From NCBI GenBank assembly GCA_017506865.1, contig JAFCMP010000005.1, positions 310,001-374,000 of the forward strand: 64,000 nt of DNA. Reading direction: 5' to 3'. The position numbers and the translations under genes are program-made. This DNA comes from Tribonema minus (taxonomy: Eukaryota > Sar > Xanthophyceae > Tribonematales > Tribonemataceae). Positions 34,196-49,706 of the stretch are shown in pieces. A model generated the notes under the pieces. That model did no database searches. It saw only the letters and a program-made list of their open reading frames with translations, and had not been told where the DNA came from. The stretch's first letter is position 1. Every line of letters begins with the position of its first letter.

Positions 34196-35443
34196 CTGCC
34201 GTAGCGCCAATCCTTGCGAGGTCAATCACTCCAATCACCAGTAATCGCCAACGTCGGTTTCACCGGCAGTGTGCGTGATAAGTTCGTTGTATCTGCGGCA
34301 GCCGCTGCCGCAGGCCCCTCTCCGCCTCAGCTGCTGTGGCGCGGTCACGCCAAAAAACTTCAAGGCTGAAACTTCAAGGACTGAAACTTCAAACCTTCCT
34401 TTGTTGGGCCTGGCTGTTGGACGCTCCCGGCCTGGCCCTCCCCTTCCCCTGTTAGACCTCTGCATGGTCATAATGTCCGCCTGATGTATGCATGCGACAC
34501 AATGCCAAGGTGACAGTGACGACGGCCATCTTCAGTGCTTGACCTATACTTGAAGTAGCTCACTGATACGGTGTGTTGCTTCATCAATGTGATCAGCACC
34601 CGACGAATGCAAAATTGCGCTGGCGCACGCTGTGCGATGACTCTGAGCTTTTCATGCTGGGCGTCCAAGACCGTACACAAGCGAACAGACCCAGAGTTAT
34701 GATACATCGCGGCCATTGCGTACCCCTTTGCTTACACAAAGAGTCGCCGAAGGCACAAAACCACGAAGTCGCAGGCGAAGGCGGCATTCAAAGCGCGAGC
34801 CTGACAAGCCTGCACACAAGCGTTGCTCACACGATCAACATGCATGTAACAACTGCCAGAAGGGAACTCATCTGCAACATACGATACAAAAAAAGGCGCC
34901 AGCACCCACCAGCACTCTACTAAAGTGCAACAGCAGCTTGCAACAATATCAGACAGTGAGAGGAAGGGTTGTGTTCATTATGAAAGATCAGAAAACGCGG
35001 TCCGCGCCCCCGCCGCGCCCGCCTGCGCCGTGCAAGAACGGCTGCGAGCGAGCAGCGGCAGCAGCAGCGCTCCACGCCTCCTCACTTCAGCTGTTGCGCA
35101 TTGCAGGGGAACAAAAACACATTGCCAGAATGAGGATGCGAACAAGCCAACGAGCAAGTGGGCAGTATTGCATGGTGTGAGAACAACATGCATTTCCGGG
35201 ACTGCTGCGGCAGTGGCGGCGGCGCGCAGGCGCTGGCTTCCGCTGCAGTGCAGTGGACGCGCGCAAATGCACCCATATGTGATTAATGCACAAGGTACTG
35301 GAGACAATGAGTGATGCGACATTTCTCGGGGTGAGAGATAGGTTTAGGGCGAGCACGTCGCAAGTCTGTTTGTACGGCCGCCTGCAGCGTACGCCCCGCT
35401 TCATCGTATCGAGCACTTTAGTCGGTTGTTGCGGCGCACTGAC
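34196..35443. other. Spacer between the CUB gene start and the ubiquitin-L40 gene
   Basis: It should contain the tiny last exon of ubiquitin-L40. One candidate is the minus-strand 34531-34542, where a TATAG acceptor is followed by codons for V-K-H and TGA, in phase with the AAG|GTCAGT donor at 35444; this is weakly supported. A plus-strand frame from 34716 has no recognisable features. Confidence 0.4.
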
Positions 35444-39305
<3,862 letters not shown>

Positions 39306-39625
39306 GGCTGCTCCTTCCTCTGCTGCGCTTTCCTCGCCTCCAGCTCCCTGTGCGCAGCTCGAGCTCAGCCAAGTGTCCTGGACCGCCGAGCTGTTGCGGG
39401 GGGTTCGGGGGGCACGAAAATTGAAGATCGCAATTTTGTTTTTAAAACATCAAGAAAGCTCGCAGCACGGGCGTGGTTAACAGCGGGCTTCAGCTTGTAC
39501 AGCTTGAAATCATCAACGCTCAACGCTCAGCACCTGCAGCAGCCCGATCAGCTGGCTCTGCTGTGTAAGATTTGAAATCTGAAAACAGCGGGTAGCCCTC
39601 CAAGTTTCTCTGCAAGGCTGTAATC
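39306..39625. promoter_or_regulatory. Divergent promoter region, ubiquitin-L40 / CCT3
   Basis: 320 bp separate the start codons of two strongly expressed housekeeping genes transcribed away from each other. A shared bidirectional promoter is likely; no specific box was identified. Confidence 0.6.
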
Positions 39626-42600
39626 ATGGCTGGACCTCCAGTGATGGTGTTGCCCATCAACACCAAGCGCGAGACAGGGCGGACAGCTCAGCTGGGCAAC
39701 ATCAGCGCTGCCAAGGCGGTCAGCGAGATCATCAGGACCACTCTGGGGCCTCGATCTATGCTCAAGATGCTGCTGGATCCCATGGGCGGCATTGTCATCA
39801 CCAACGATGGCAACTGCATTCTGAGGTGCGCAGCATGACATTCGCAATGACAACGCTGGGCTGACCTCAACACTGATAGGACAGAAGTGCTTATTTGAAC
39901 GCACGTCGTGGTGCTAGCCTTGTGCCTTTTGTTACAGTTGTAGTTGTGATGCCTTCTTACTCAACTTGTCTATGCCACGGCACCTCTGCATCAATGGCGT
40001 GTCACAAGTGGTCCAGCTCCACGCACAGAGTCGATAAAATGCTCGCATTGCGGCTGACGTCAACATTTGATCTCGACTTTCAGGGAAGTGGACGTAAGCC
40101 ACCCCGCAGCGAAGTCCATGATTGAGCTCAGCAGAGCGCAGGATGAGGAGGTGGGCGATGGCACTACGTCTGTCATCATACTTGGTGAGTTTCACATCCA
40201 ATATCATCGTTGCCTGTTTAGCGTGGCGCCAGCAGTGCGAAGCTCAACAGCATCAACAAACTCACACCATCTCATGTGATAACGGGTACCAGGGCTAGCC
40301 GGAAAGGTGTGCAGTGCTTATGGGCAAGCCACCGGAGAGCGCGAACGGCCACGTATAAGCACCAATGGATCAAGCGTGAAACCTCTTCCAGGCGTTGGTT
40401 TGATCCTGATCCATTGGTGCTTGCCTTCACCTGTCAGGGTGTGCTCATTACCTACTTCAAACACTCTGTTAAGCTCGAGCAGAGCAGAAAACTGCATTTT
40501 GGAATGCGACTCGTGTTATACCAACTTCACGGTGATCTGCTTGAAGTTTGAATCGTCCTAGTCCGCGCCCCTGCACACCCTATTTTGTGCGCAGCTCAAA
40601 TTCACTGTGTGATGCAAAGCTTCGCTTCGCACTGACCTCTCATTTGATCTGCAAACGCTGAACCCTGTGCTCCGGCTTGTTGTCATGTCGTGTCTGCAGC
40701 TGGCGAGATGCTTGCCGCTGCGGAGCCGCTGCTGCTGCAACACCTGCACCCCACACAGATCGTCCGCGGCTATGCTCACGCGCTTCAGGTCAGCAATTCA
40801 CCCGTTACACAGGCCTGCATCGTAGCTGCCAGTACTTTGCATAGCTTTCAGAAGAGCAGCAATATGTTTTGGAGGTGTGTTGCGACTTTCCGTTAATTTT
40901 AGCAGAGCAGCTTTTCACTTTTGAGGTGTATTGCGACTGTGTAGTAGACGCATCAGCTTCATGTGTTGTGAGTGCTGTTGGCGCTGGTCTTGAGGTGTGC
41001 AAACCGTTGCCACTAGGCGCAGCAAGAACCACATGGGCGCAGAAAGTGTCGAGCCGCTGCCAGAATGCAGTGCCTGCCTCAAGCTGCATGTGCTGTTGTG
41101 CCACGATACTGATCTTAGTGCTGCCCACGCTGATTTCATGGCGAAGGTGCGGTTGCCACAGAGCTGCGGCGGGAATGGCATGGGCGCACGCAGCGTCGAC
41201 ATGCTGCTGTGAGAATGCAGTGCCTGCTGTATTTGAAACATGCCCGTACAGATGATGAGCACGCACATCTGCGCATCTTGACTGCCCGCGCTCGGTGGCA
41301 TGGCGTTATTCTGCCGCACGAGATGCACATCTCAGCTACCTGAACGCAGCAGCACATACATGCAGGTGCCATAATTCAAGCTATGCTGATCTATTGGTCT
41401 GCAATTGCTTGCGTATTGTTGCCTATCTGATGGTACATGGTGGGTATGTCCATGCCCCCTGTGCGTTCACTGATGTGCCATGCTGCATTGTTGATGGCCT
41501 GTGCCAGGTGGCCTTGGAAACGTGCACGGCGGTCTCAAAGGTGGTGGACTTGAAAGACAGGGCAGCGCTGAAGGAGCTGGTGGAGGCGGCGGTGGGCACT
41601 AAGTTCTCGCACCGGTGGGGGGACATCCTTGTGGGCATGGCGATTGATGCTGTCACCAAGGTAAATACGCAAATACCATATGTCTAGTGGCCAATGCTGC
41701 AACAGCGGCGACCACGGTTATTGGTGGAAGGCACTTGCGGCTAACCACTCCTTGTCACCTAGAGCTCTACGATTTTTTCAAATTCGTTTCCATGTGTAGT
41801 TCTTGAGCCACCATTTGGGCCACCATAAAATCTGGGCTGCTCACTTCAACTTGGCATATGATGCTGTCACCAAGGTAAAGGCGCCGGTAACATATGTAAT
41901 TGTATGGTTTCTGTGCCACCATAAACTCAGGGGTGCTCACTTCAACTTGGGATATTACTGGAGTAGTTCGGCGATCACTTCCAATGCGAAGTGCCAGCCC
42001 ATTGATGCAGTCACCAAGGTAAAGGCGCAAGTAATATATGTATAGTTAGGTGGCTGCTTACTGCAGCTTGGGGTCTGATGAAAGTAGTTTGGCCACTTTC
42101 GCAGCTCTTCTGCGTTGAAGTAAATGCCAGAGCTCTTGTAGCGTGGCTTTCAGGATCTGGCGATCACGTTCAATGCAAAGTGACAGCCCATAATGCAGTC
42201 ACCAAGGTAAATGCGCAAATACCATATGTGTAGTTCTTGGCCCACCATATAATGTGTAATGTGTGTGGGGCTGCTCACTTCAACTGCTCACTTCAACTCG
42301 GGATCCGATTGAAGAAGTTCGTCCATGTAGATGAGCAAGTTGAATTTTGCATGCAAAGAAGTAGCGCCAGAGTATTGCAGATCGACTTCGGCTTCCAGGA
42401 GTTGGCAATTACAGCCAGTGCGAAGTGACAGCCCTGTGCGCTTTACTGATGATGTATTGGCAAACTTGGTGTGGTCATGTGCATTATCGCCTCCCGACGT
42501 GGCGGCGCACTGCAGGTGGTGTGCGACGTCGACGGGCGCACGGAGGTGGATGAATGCAACCTTAACATACCTTTTGCAACTTCAATACATACCTCAAATA

Positions 42601-45600
42601 ATGAACACCCACTTGCATGTCACTCGTGTGCTTCTCGTCGACTGGCGACTTGTTGGCGCTAAAAGTAGTGTGCGATGTCGATGGGCAGACGGAGGTAAAG
42701 CAACTTCACCACCATGCAACTTCAAGATTACGTCAACGGCTCAATACTTGAAGCAGCGGTGAACAATCACTTTGCGCTCTGTCAACCGCAACACAAACAC
42801 AGGTGGTGTGCGACGTAGACGGGCGCACGGAGGTGGACGTGAAGCAACTTCAGCTGATGCATCTTCAACATCTGCTTCAACAGTGAACATTCACTTGCAT
42901 GCCCACTCATGTGCTCCTCGTCGACAGACGACTTGTTGGCGCTACATGCGGTGGGTGACGCTCTGCAATCACGCTGACGTTGCAGGTGGTGTGCGACGTC
43001 GACGGCCGCACGGAGGTGGACGTGAAGCGCTACGTGCGCGTGGAGAAGGTGCCGGGCGGGGAGCTGGACCAGTGCCGCGTGCTCGACGGCGTCATGTTCA
43101 ACAAGGACGTGACGCACGCGCGCATGCGCCGCCGCATCGAGAGCCCGCGCATACTGCTCCTGGACTGCCCGCTGGAGTACAAGAAGGGGGAGAGCGCGAC
43201 CAATGTTGAGGTACGGTGCACTCGCAGTGTACTCAAAGTGAACCCGTCCGCCGGAGTACAAGAAGGGGGAATGTTGAGGTACGGTGCTCTCGCAGTGTAT
43301 CCAAAGTGAACTTGGTTGTGTACTGCTCCTGGACTGCCCGCTGGAGTACAAGAAGGGGGAGTCCGCAACCAATGTTGAGGTACGGTGCGCTCACAGTGTA
43401 CTCTAAGTGAACTCGTTCGCGTGCTCGACAGCGTTAAGTTCAACAAGGACGTGACGCATGCGCGCATGCGCCGCCGCATCGAGAGCCCGCGCATACTGCT
43501 GCTGGACTGCCCGCTGGAGTACAAGAAGGGGGAGTCCGCGACCAATGTTGAGGTACGGTGCACTCGCAGTGTACTCAAAGTGAACCTGTAGTCCGCTGGA
43601 GTACCAGAAGGGGAAGAGCGCGACCAATATTGAGGTACGGTGCACTCGCGATGTACTCAAAGTGCACTTGTTTGTGTACTGCATATGGACTGCCAGCTGA
43701 CACAAAAAGGGGGAGTCCGCGACCAATGTCGAAGTACGGTGCACTCGCGGTGTACTCATACTGAACCTGGTGGAGTAAGCAGGGGGGGAGAACGCGACCG
43801 ATGTTGTACAATGAACCTACAGTGTACTTGAAGTGAACTTGTTCGAGTACAGCTCCTGGAGTCCGCTGGAGTACAAGAAGGGGGAGAGCGCGACCAACGT
43901 TGAGGTATGGTGCACTCGTAGTGTACTTGAAGTGAATTTGGTTGAGAACTGCTCCTGACAGTCTGTTGGAGGACAAGGAAGAGGAGAGCGCGATCAACAT
44001 CCAATGTGTAAGTTTCGTAAACTATGTATGACACGAATGGGTCTGGTTGCTTGTGGCTCGTGCGACGCCAGTATACGTCAAGGTATTGCATTCAACCAAT
44101 CTCGTACTTATGCTGATGTATGCACACGTGCTTGTGCGGTGGCCAAACAGGTGACCCAGGAGGATGACTGGAACACGCTGCTGCGGATGGAGGAGGAGTA
44201 CGTGGAGAACATATGCGCACAAATCGTCGCGTTCAAGCCGGACATTGTCATCACGGAGAAGGGCGTGAGCGACCTTGCACAGCACTACTTCATGAAGGTA
44301 AGTTCGAGTTCAGTTTGTATGCCCCGATTTAATGCGCAATATGCTGAGCGATGTCCTCGATTCAATGCGCAATATGCTGAGCGATGAGGACATTGTCATC
44401 ATGGAGAAGGGCGTGAGCGACCTCGCGCAGCACTACTTCTTGAAGGTGACTTTGATAGGCCGTACTGGCAGTGAATGTATGCGCAATATACTGTGCGTTG
44501 ATGACATATTGTCATCACGGAGAAGGGCGTGAACGACCTCGCGCAGCACTACTTTATGAAGGTGAGTTTGAATGACCCTGATCAATGCAGCGCAAGTATG
44601 CACGATAGCTGAGCAATGAGGTCATCGTCATCGCGGAGAAGGGTGTGAGCAACCTCGCGCAGCACTACTTCATGAAGGTGAGTATGTATGAATGGCCCTG
44701 ATTAATGCAGCGAAATGGTTCGCAATATGCTGAGCAATGAGGACACATTGTCATCACGGAAACGGGCGTGGGCGACCCCCCCCCCTCCCCCCCCCCCCCA
44801 AAGGCCAACATCATGTGCTTCTGCCGGCTGCGCAAGTCGGACAACAACCGCGTCTCGCGCACGCGCTTTGCTCTTCTTCTACATGCTCTTGCGATTAAAC
44901 AAAGCAATGCACTTCCCCCCCCCCCCCCGCAGGCCAACATCACCTGCTTCCGCCGGCTGCGCAAGTCGGACAACAACCGCGTCGCGCGCGCGGTGGGCGC
45001 CACCATCGTCTCGCGCCCCGACGAGATACAGGAGAGCGACATCGGCACCGGCTGCGGCCTCTTTGAAGTGCGGAAGATCGGCGACGAGTGAGTGCCGATC
45101 GCGCGCGTGTGTTGCACTGTGAAAGTTGAAGTTCATGAGCTCAACTTCATCGCCAGCGTGACGCGTCTGCGTCTGTGGAGTGAGTGCCGGTTTGCGCGTG
45201 TGTGTTGCACTGTACAAGTTGAAGTTCGTGATGTCGACTTCATTGCCAGCATGACGTGTGTCTTCGTGTGTGTGTCTGCGCCTGTTGAGTGAGTGCCGGT
45301 TGCGTGTGTGTTCGCACCGTGCGAGTTGAAGTTCACGTGTACACTGAGTGCAGGTGCGTCATTGCTGTGATTGTGGAGCCCCTATCATCTGGCAGTTGCA
45401 AGAGTTTGCACCGATGAGTTGAAGTTCATGTGAGTTCATATGCATCGCCAGCGCGACACGTCTGCGCCTGTGGAGCTCCTGTCGCTTGACTTGTTTCATT
45501 GCCGCGCTTTCAAAAGGCGTTCGCAAAACTGATCACTGCCATTGTGCAACACAGTGGCCATTGCTGATGGCGATTGCGTCACTCAGCCGTGTGTGACTGA

Positions 45601-47005
45601 TGGGAGAGTCGCTTGATGCAATTCGCACCGCTCAACACTTGAAGTTGAGGTCAGCTGGCCTCAACTTCAATATTGTGAGCGCTCTTGAACAACCTGCCTG
45701 TCGCTTTGCATGTTGGCTATTTGCTGCAAGTACCTGTCCTGGCTGCAGCGCAACAGGTGCGCGTGCTTCTGCTACATGTGATGGTACGGGTAGACCTGGT
45801 GTCAGCGCTGCAGTGAGGCACTGCACCTAGGGCCAAGCGGCAGTGCCGCATGGCTAGCTCTGTTTTCTGCCGCCGTGTGGCATGCATGCACATTGCTCAA
45901 GCGCTGCTGCTGCCGCCGCCGCCGCAGGTACTTTGCCTTCCTGGAGCAGTGCAAGGACCCGAAGGCGTGCACGGTGCTGCTGCGCGGCGGCAGCAAGGAC
46001 GTGCTCAACGAGGTCGAGCGCAACCTGCAGGACGCCATGCAGGTAATTTATATGGTGTTGTGTGTGCGTTCAAGTGATCTACATGTATGCTGACGTGACA
46101 CTTCAATAATACTGAACTGCAAGCAGAATCTTAAACCGCCGTGCAGCAAGGACGTGCTCGCCAAAGTCGAACGCAACCTGCAGGACGCCATGCAGGTGAT
46201 GCATGGAAACAAACATCGTACAGCTCTACATAGTTGACAAATTGTGGTCAGCCGCAAGTGCCTTGTTATAATGTACGTTTACATTATTACATGGTAGCTC
46301 ACATCAATGATAAAAATGCTCACAGTTTAAGCAGCAAAGATGTTTAGTATCCATTTTTTTTCCCTTTCTACACACAACCGGACTTGAATCAGCACGCAAT
46401 TGCAAAAGATTTTGAGTCTTCCAGATCACCACTTCCACCATGTTCATCAAAGTCTTTTCTCTTCCAGCTGGTGCAAGTACCAGATGGATGTATACCCACC
46501 ATTAACTTCTCAGTTCAAGCCCCCCCCCCCCACCACCACCACCCCGCAGGTCGTCCGCAACGTGGTCTTCGAGCCGCGCCTCCTGCCCGGCGGCGGCGCG
46601 ACGGAGATGGCCGTCGCGGCGGCGCTCACGCGCGCGGCGGAGGCGGCGGACGGCGCGCAGCGCTGGCCCGTCGCCGCCGTCGCGGGCGCCTTCGAGGCCA
46701 TCCCGCGCACGCTCGCGCAGAACTGCGGCGCGAGCGTCGTGCGCACGCTGACGCAGCTGCGCGCCAAGCACGCGGCGCCGGCGGCAGCGGCGGAAGGCGG
46801 CGGCGCCGGCGCGGCGGCGGCGGCAGCGCACACGGGCGTGACGTGGGGGATTAACGGTGTGACGGGGGAGCTGGCGGACATGGACACGCTGGGCGTGTGG
46901 GAGCCGTACAGCGTCAAGGTGCAGACGTACAAGACGGCGATCGAGGCGGCGTGCATGATCCTGCGCATCGACGACATCGTGTCGGGCGTCAAGACCAAGA
47001 GGTAG
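39626..47005 (+). CDS. CCT3: T-complex protein 1 subunit gamma (CCT3)
   Basis: Nine exons in phase: 39626-39825, 40084-40184, 40700-40788, 41508-41660, 42986-43210, 44151-44297, 44933-45087, 45928-46042, 46550-47005, giving 546 residues, the normal CCT gamma length. Group II chaperonin marks are visible: [15 protein letters not shown] and TNDGNCILR, the ATP site [33 protein letters not shown] and a C-terminal RIDDIVSG typical of gamma. CCT folds actin and tubulin in the cytosol as a 16-mer, and gamma is one of eight subunits. An Ala/Gly-rich insert ([13 protein letters not shown] and following) sits in the last exon after TLTQLRAKH, longer than usual. Introns 4-8 carry arrays of exon-edge copies, and MITE fragments lie just past two donors. 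Stop is TAG. Confidence 0.97.
40357..40422. repeat. Hairpin in CCT3 intron 2
   Basis: AAGCACCAATGGATCA (40357-40372) and TGATCCATTGGTGCTT (40407-40422) are perfect 16-base inverted repeats, with partial pairing further in (GAAACC with GGTTTGA). It is not related to the MITE family. It could be a tiny foldback element or a small-RNA hairpin. Confidence 0.85.
41688..41793 (-). mobile_element. MITE fragment next to a CCT3 splice donor
   Basis: CAGCGGCGACCACGG, then GCGGCTAACCACTCCTTGTC and ACCTAGAGCTCTACGATTTT match the centre and right arm of the element at 20277. It begins ~28 bp past the donor at 41660. Confidence 0.9.
41855..42215 (+). repeat. Copies of the 3' edge of CCT3 exon 4
   Basis: GATGCTGTCACCAAGGTAAA recurs at about 41860, 42005 (GATGCAGTCACC) and 42194, each with the same intron head (GCGCAAATACCATATGTGTA or close). 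Same orientation, downstream. Confidence 0.93.
42505..42850 (+). repeat. Copies of the 5' edge of CCT3 exon 5
   Basis: CAGGTGGTGTGCGACGTCGA followed by CGGGCGCACGGAGGTGGA recurs at about 42514, 42662 (decayed) and 42801, upstream of the intact exon at 42986. Units contain AACTTCAA and CAACTTCAG spacers and CACTTGCATGTCACTCGTGT. Confidence 0.94.
43245..44012 (+). repeat. Long array of copies of the 3' edge of CCT3 exon 5
   Basis: GAGTACAAGAAGGGGGAGAG with the end CAATGTTGAGGTACGGTGCA recurs at about 43255, 43342, 43520, 43600, 43700, 43870 and (decayed) 43975. The third unit reaches back over 130 bases of exon (GTGCTCGACAGCGTTAAGTT), the others less. Each retains a GTACGG-like donor. It is the largest exon-edge array in the window. 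Confidence 0.95.
44360..44775 (+). repeat. Copies of the 3' edge of CCT3 exon 6
   Basis: ACATTGTCATCACGGAGAAG then GGCGTGAGCGACCTCGCGCA and CACTACTTCATGAAGGT recur at about 44389, 44507, 44622 and a short end at 44748, spaced ~115-120 bp. Confidence 0.94.
44800..44870 (+). repeat. Copy of the 5' edge of CCT3 exon 7
   Basis: About 60 bases after a poly-C tract, GCCAACATCATGTGCTTCTG onward, repeat the start of exon 7 at 44933 with few changes; it lacks an AG directly before it (AAAG). Confidence 0.92.
45086..45360 (+). repeat. Tandem copies of the donor region of CCT3 exon 7
   Basis: GAGTGAGTGCCGGTTTGCGC-like sequence followed by GTTGAAGTTC recurs at 45086, 45178 and 45287, so here almost only the intron head and splice donor were multiplied. 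Confidence 0.88.
46140..46199 (+). repeat. Copy of the 3' edge of CCT3 exon 8
   Basis: AGCAAGGACGTGCTCGCCAA through CCTGCAGGACGCCATGCAGG repeats the exon end with its donor (GTGATG). Confidence 0.92.
46203..46266 (+). mobile_element. MITE fragment after an exon copy
   Basis: ATGGAAACAAACATCGTACA, GCTCTACATAGTTGACAAAT and TGTGGTCAGCCGCAAGTGCC match the left half of the 20277 element, starting a few bases past the copied donor. Confidence 0.85.
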
Positions 47006-48358
47006 CGCGGGGGGGGGGGGGCTGGGGGGGCTGGGGGGGCGCGGGCGGCGGCATATTGAATGCGGCGGTGAAGTGACGTCCCGTGCTGTAGCGCAGGCGG
47101 TCGCTTGCTATAGCAGTGCTCAGCAGTATCCACTGACTTGCCTGAGATATTGGCCATGGTGGCTGCCAGTGTGGTGTGAGCATGCAACCCACCGCAGCAC
47201 GGGGGCTAGCGGCGGCTGGGGTTTGGGAGCAGCGCGCCATCAGAGGTTGCTGCACTTCTCTGCGCTTCAATTTTGCTTCAGGCAATAAATGGATGGCCAA
47301 CGTGGCCAGCACCGCACCATTCGGTCTGAGCATCCTGTGGTTGCTGCTTGATTGACGTTGTTCGGTGTGAGCTGCTTCATGAGGAGAATTGCAGTCCCTG
47401 GCCACATTAGTGACGTGCCAATTATTGCTGACTTGCACATAAAGAAGCTTCAAGTTGCAGATCGCAAAAAAAATGCTGCAGTACAAGTTCTGAGCATTGT
47501 GTAGTCATGAGATACTCTTTACAGATTGCAATTCTTGTGTACCCAAGCGTCTTTGATGGCAAGGCAATCCTGCGTCGCAGCTACTGTCCCAAGCACTTCC
47601 TCAAAGATTTTTTACAAAAGTCGTACTGTACCATGAGCGCAACATACCTCAGGTATGTTGCTGCTCATCGCTGGACCCTATGAACCATGTAGTGCCATCA
47701 GAGAGAGCACGTCTGAAGATGCATAATCCGTGTGTAATGATGTAAAAAACATCATAGCAACTTGTTTTAGCTGCCGGTATGCCATTTTGCAATAGTTGCA
47801 GTCTCTTCATTCAAGAAGTCACTGCAGCCACTGTAGCTGAAACATTTGACGTATTTGCGCACTGACGACAGGGCGCCACAGTGTGCCGACATGTGCTCGT
47901 TTGGGCTCGTCTGTATTTAGAGTGGTTTATCGCCAAGTTATGTTATTCTTTGACTTTCAAGCTTTTCTGGACATGTATACTTGATACAAGTACGTACATC
48001 TAATGACAATCTATGTGACATTCAAGTTCAAGTTGTTGCCAGCATGCAGGCTGGTTGCTGCTGTGCATGTCCGCTTCCTGTGCGTTAGGTTCAACACCGC
48101 CAGCCAGCCTCATGTGAACGCTGAACCTTTCTCCAAGATTATTGCGCACCATCCCAAACTCAGGCCATGTTTTAAAGTTCAGCTTTCCATGATAAATTCT
48201 AGGCAAATTCTCCCCTTCCCGAGAAGTTTCCTTTTTTTTGAAATAAAAACGAAGGCCCTGCCGGTTGGATGAGAGACGCCAGCTTGATCACAACCTCTTG
48301 CGCCCACCACACACGCTCCATTAGCGCCTCCGACAGCTCACCGCAACAGCTCTCAGCC
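47006..48358. other. Intergenic region after CCT3
   Basis: A G-rich tract follows the stop, then AT-richer unique sequence. No gene recognised. It should hold the CCT3 3' UTR and the promoter of the gene at 48359. Confidence 0.5.
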
Positions 48359-49706
48359 ATGGCCCTTCTCCAGAGCGCATCCGTCCTTCTGCTCCTGCTT
48401 GTGGCCAGCGCCTCCGCAACACCCGCTCCCACACCCGCTCCAGGACCTACCAGCTCTGGCGGCTCATCAAGCACTGGTGGCACCTGGACGTCCTCAGCCA
48501 GCTACCAGGATGGCTGGTGAGTGCTGCGCATCAGCGCCTTACACTGCAACTGATCCTTCAAGGTTGAATTGCATTCAATTTAAACAGTGCTGCACTATAC
48601 TATGGGTATGCAGATGTTCTGGTGCGTTGGTGCGTCTACACAAGATGCGCCAGCAAGCGCACCAGACGACATGGCTGTCAACACAGTAGATGTGGCACGC
48701 TGATCGCGCTGTCTACATCCACTGATAGCGGGTGCTGTCTCCACTCCGTCATCACAGCCAATTGCCTAAACTCCAAAGACACCTATAGATATGCGTGTAC
48801 ATACTACTTGTTAGACTGCAACACTACCTCATGGGCATTCAAACCTTGAACTTTCCGTGCATGTGATGCCATCTTGAGTGATGATGTGATGATGATTGGT
48901 GCAGCCAAAGTACATTGCAGGTGCAGCCTCTTTTGATGTCTTGAGCTCTGGTTGCCGCGTGTCTGACATCTTTGTGCTGTGCACCGCGCCACAGGGCATA
49001 CAACGACGCGAGTGAGAGCCTCTCCTTATCATGGACCGATGCCACCACCGTTTCCAAGGCCGACTGCACCGGCGTGTACAAGAGCGCTTCCGCATACGGC
49101 AACACCTACACCTCCAGCGACAGCAAGAACCCTTCCGACGCCACCACCGACATCAGCGTATCTTACACCATGGAGACGCTGCGCCAGTGCACCGACGCAG
49201 AGAAGAACGCCCCTAGCTCCATCACCAGCAGCGGCTGGACCGATAGCCCTTACAGCATGGCTGCAGAGGGTTGCTGCGCCGACAAGGTCAGCCTCAACGG
49301 TGAGAGGGACTTGCACGATGGGGAGCTGACGGTGGACAGCTATGGTGCGGACCCATTCACCGGCACGCTGAGCCTCACCATCCCTCTCAAGGGCTCCACT
49401 CCCGATGACGCGAACGCCAGTGACAGCGCCACCATTGACATCACCGTCTCGTGCAGCTCCGTCATCAAGAGCACGGGCAGCAGCAGCGACGAGCGCTGCT
49501 TCGAGGGCAGCTGCGCCACCGTCACCGGCACCAGCAAGCACAACTTCTGCTCCACCGCAAACGACAAGGGGTCTGCGACTCTCACCGGCACATTCACCAT
49601 CGCTGCTCTGAACGAGGAAATTGATCTCTCTGCCGTTCCCAATGGCGTGGAGGTGTACGGTGACCTTGACCGCAGCGAGAGCACGCGCAGCACCAACGTG
49701 CAGTAA
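48359..49706 (+). CDS. Secreted Ser/Thr-rich protein of unknown function
   Basis: Two exons, 48359-48516 and 48995-49706, join in phase (TGGCTG|GTGAGT and GCCACAG|GGCATAC), giving 289 residues. The N-terminus is a clear signal peptide (MALLQSASVLLLLLVASASA) followed by a Thr/Pro/Ser/Gly linker (TPAPTPAPGPTSS). The mature part is rich in Ser, Thr, Asp and Gly with scattered cysteines (CTGVYK, CTDAEK, EGCCADK, CSSVIK, CFEGSC, CSTAND), suggesting a disulphide-bonded extracellular or cell-wall protein. DITVSC and GTLSLTIPL hint at beta strands. I do not recognise the family. Intron 1 lacks obvious exon copies. Stop is TAA. Confidence 0.8.

Noticed and set aside
43245..44775. Copies as mutually exclusive alternative exons
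   Set aside because: They are partial, mostly lack the second splice site and often carry frame breaks.
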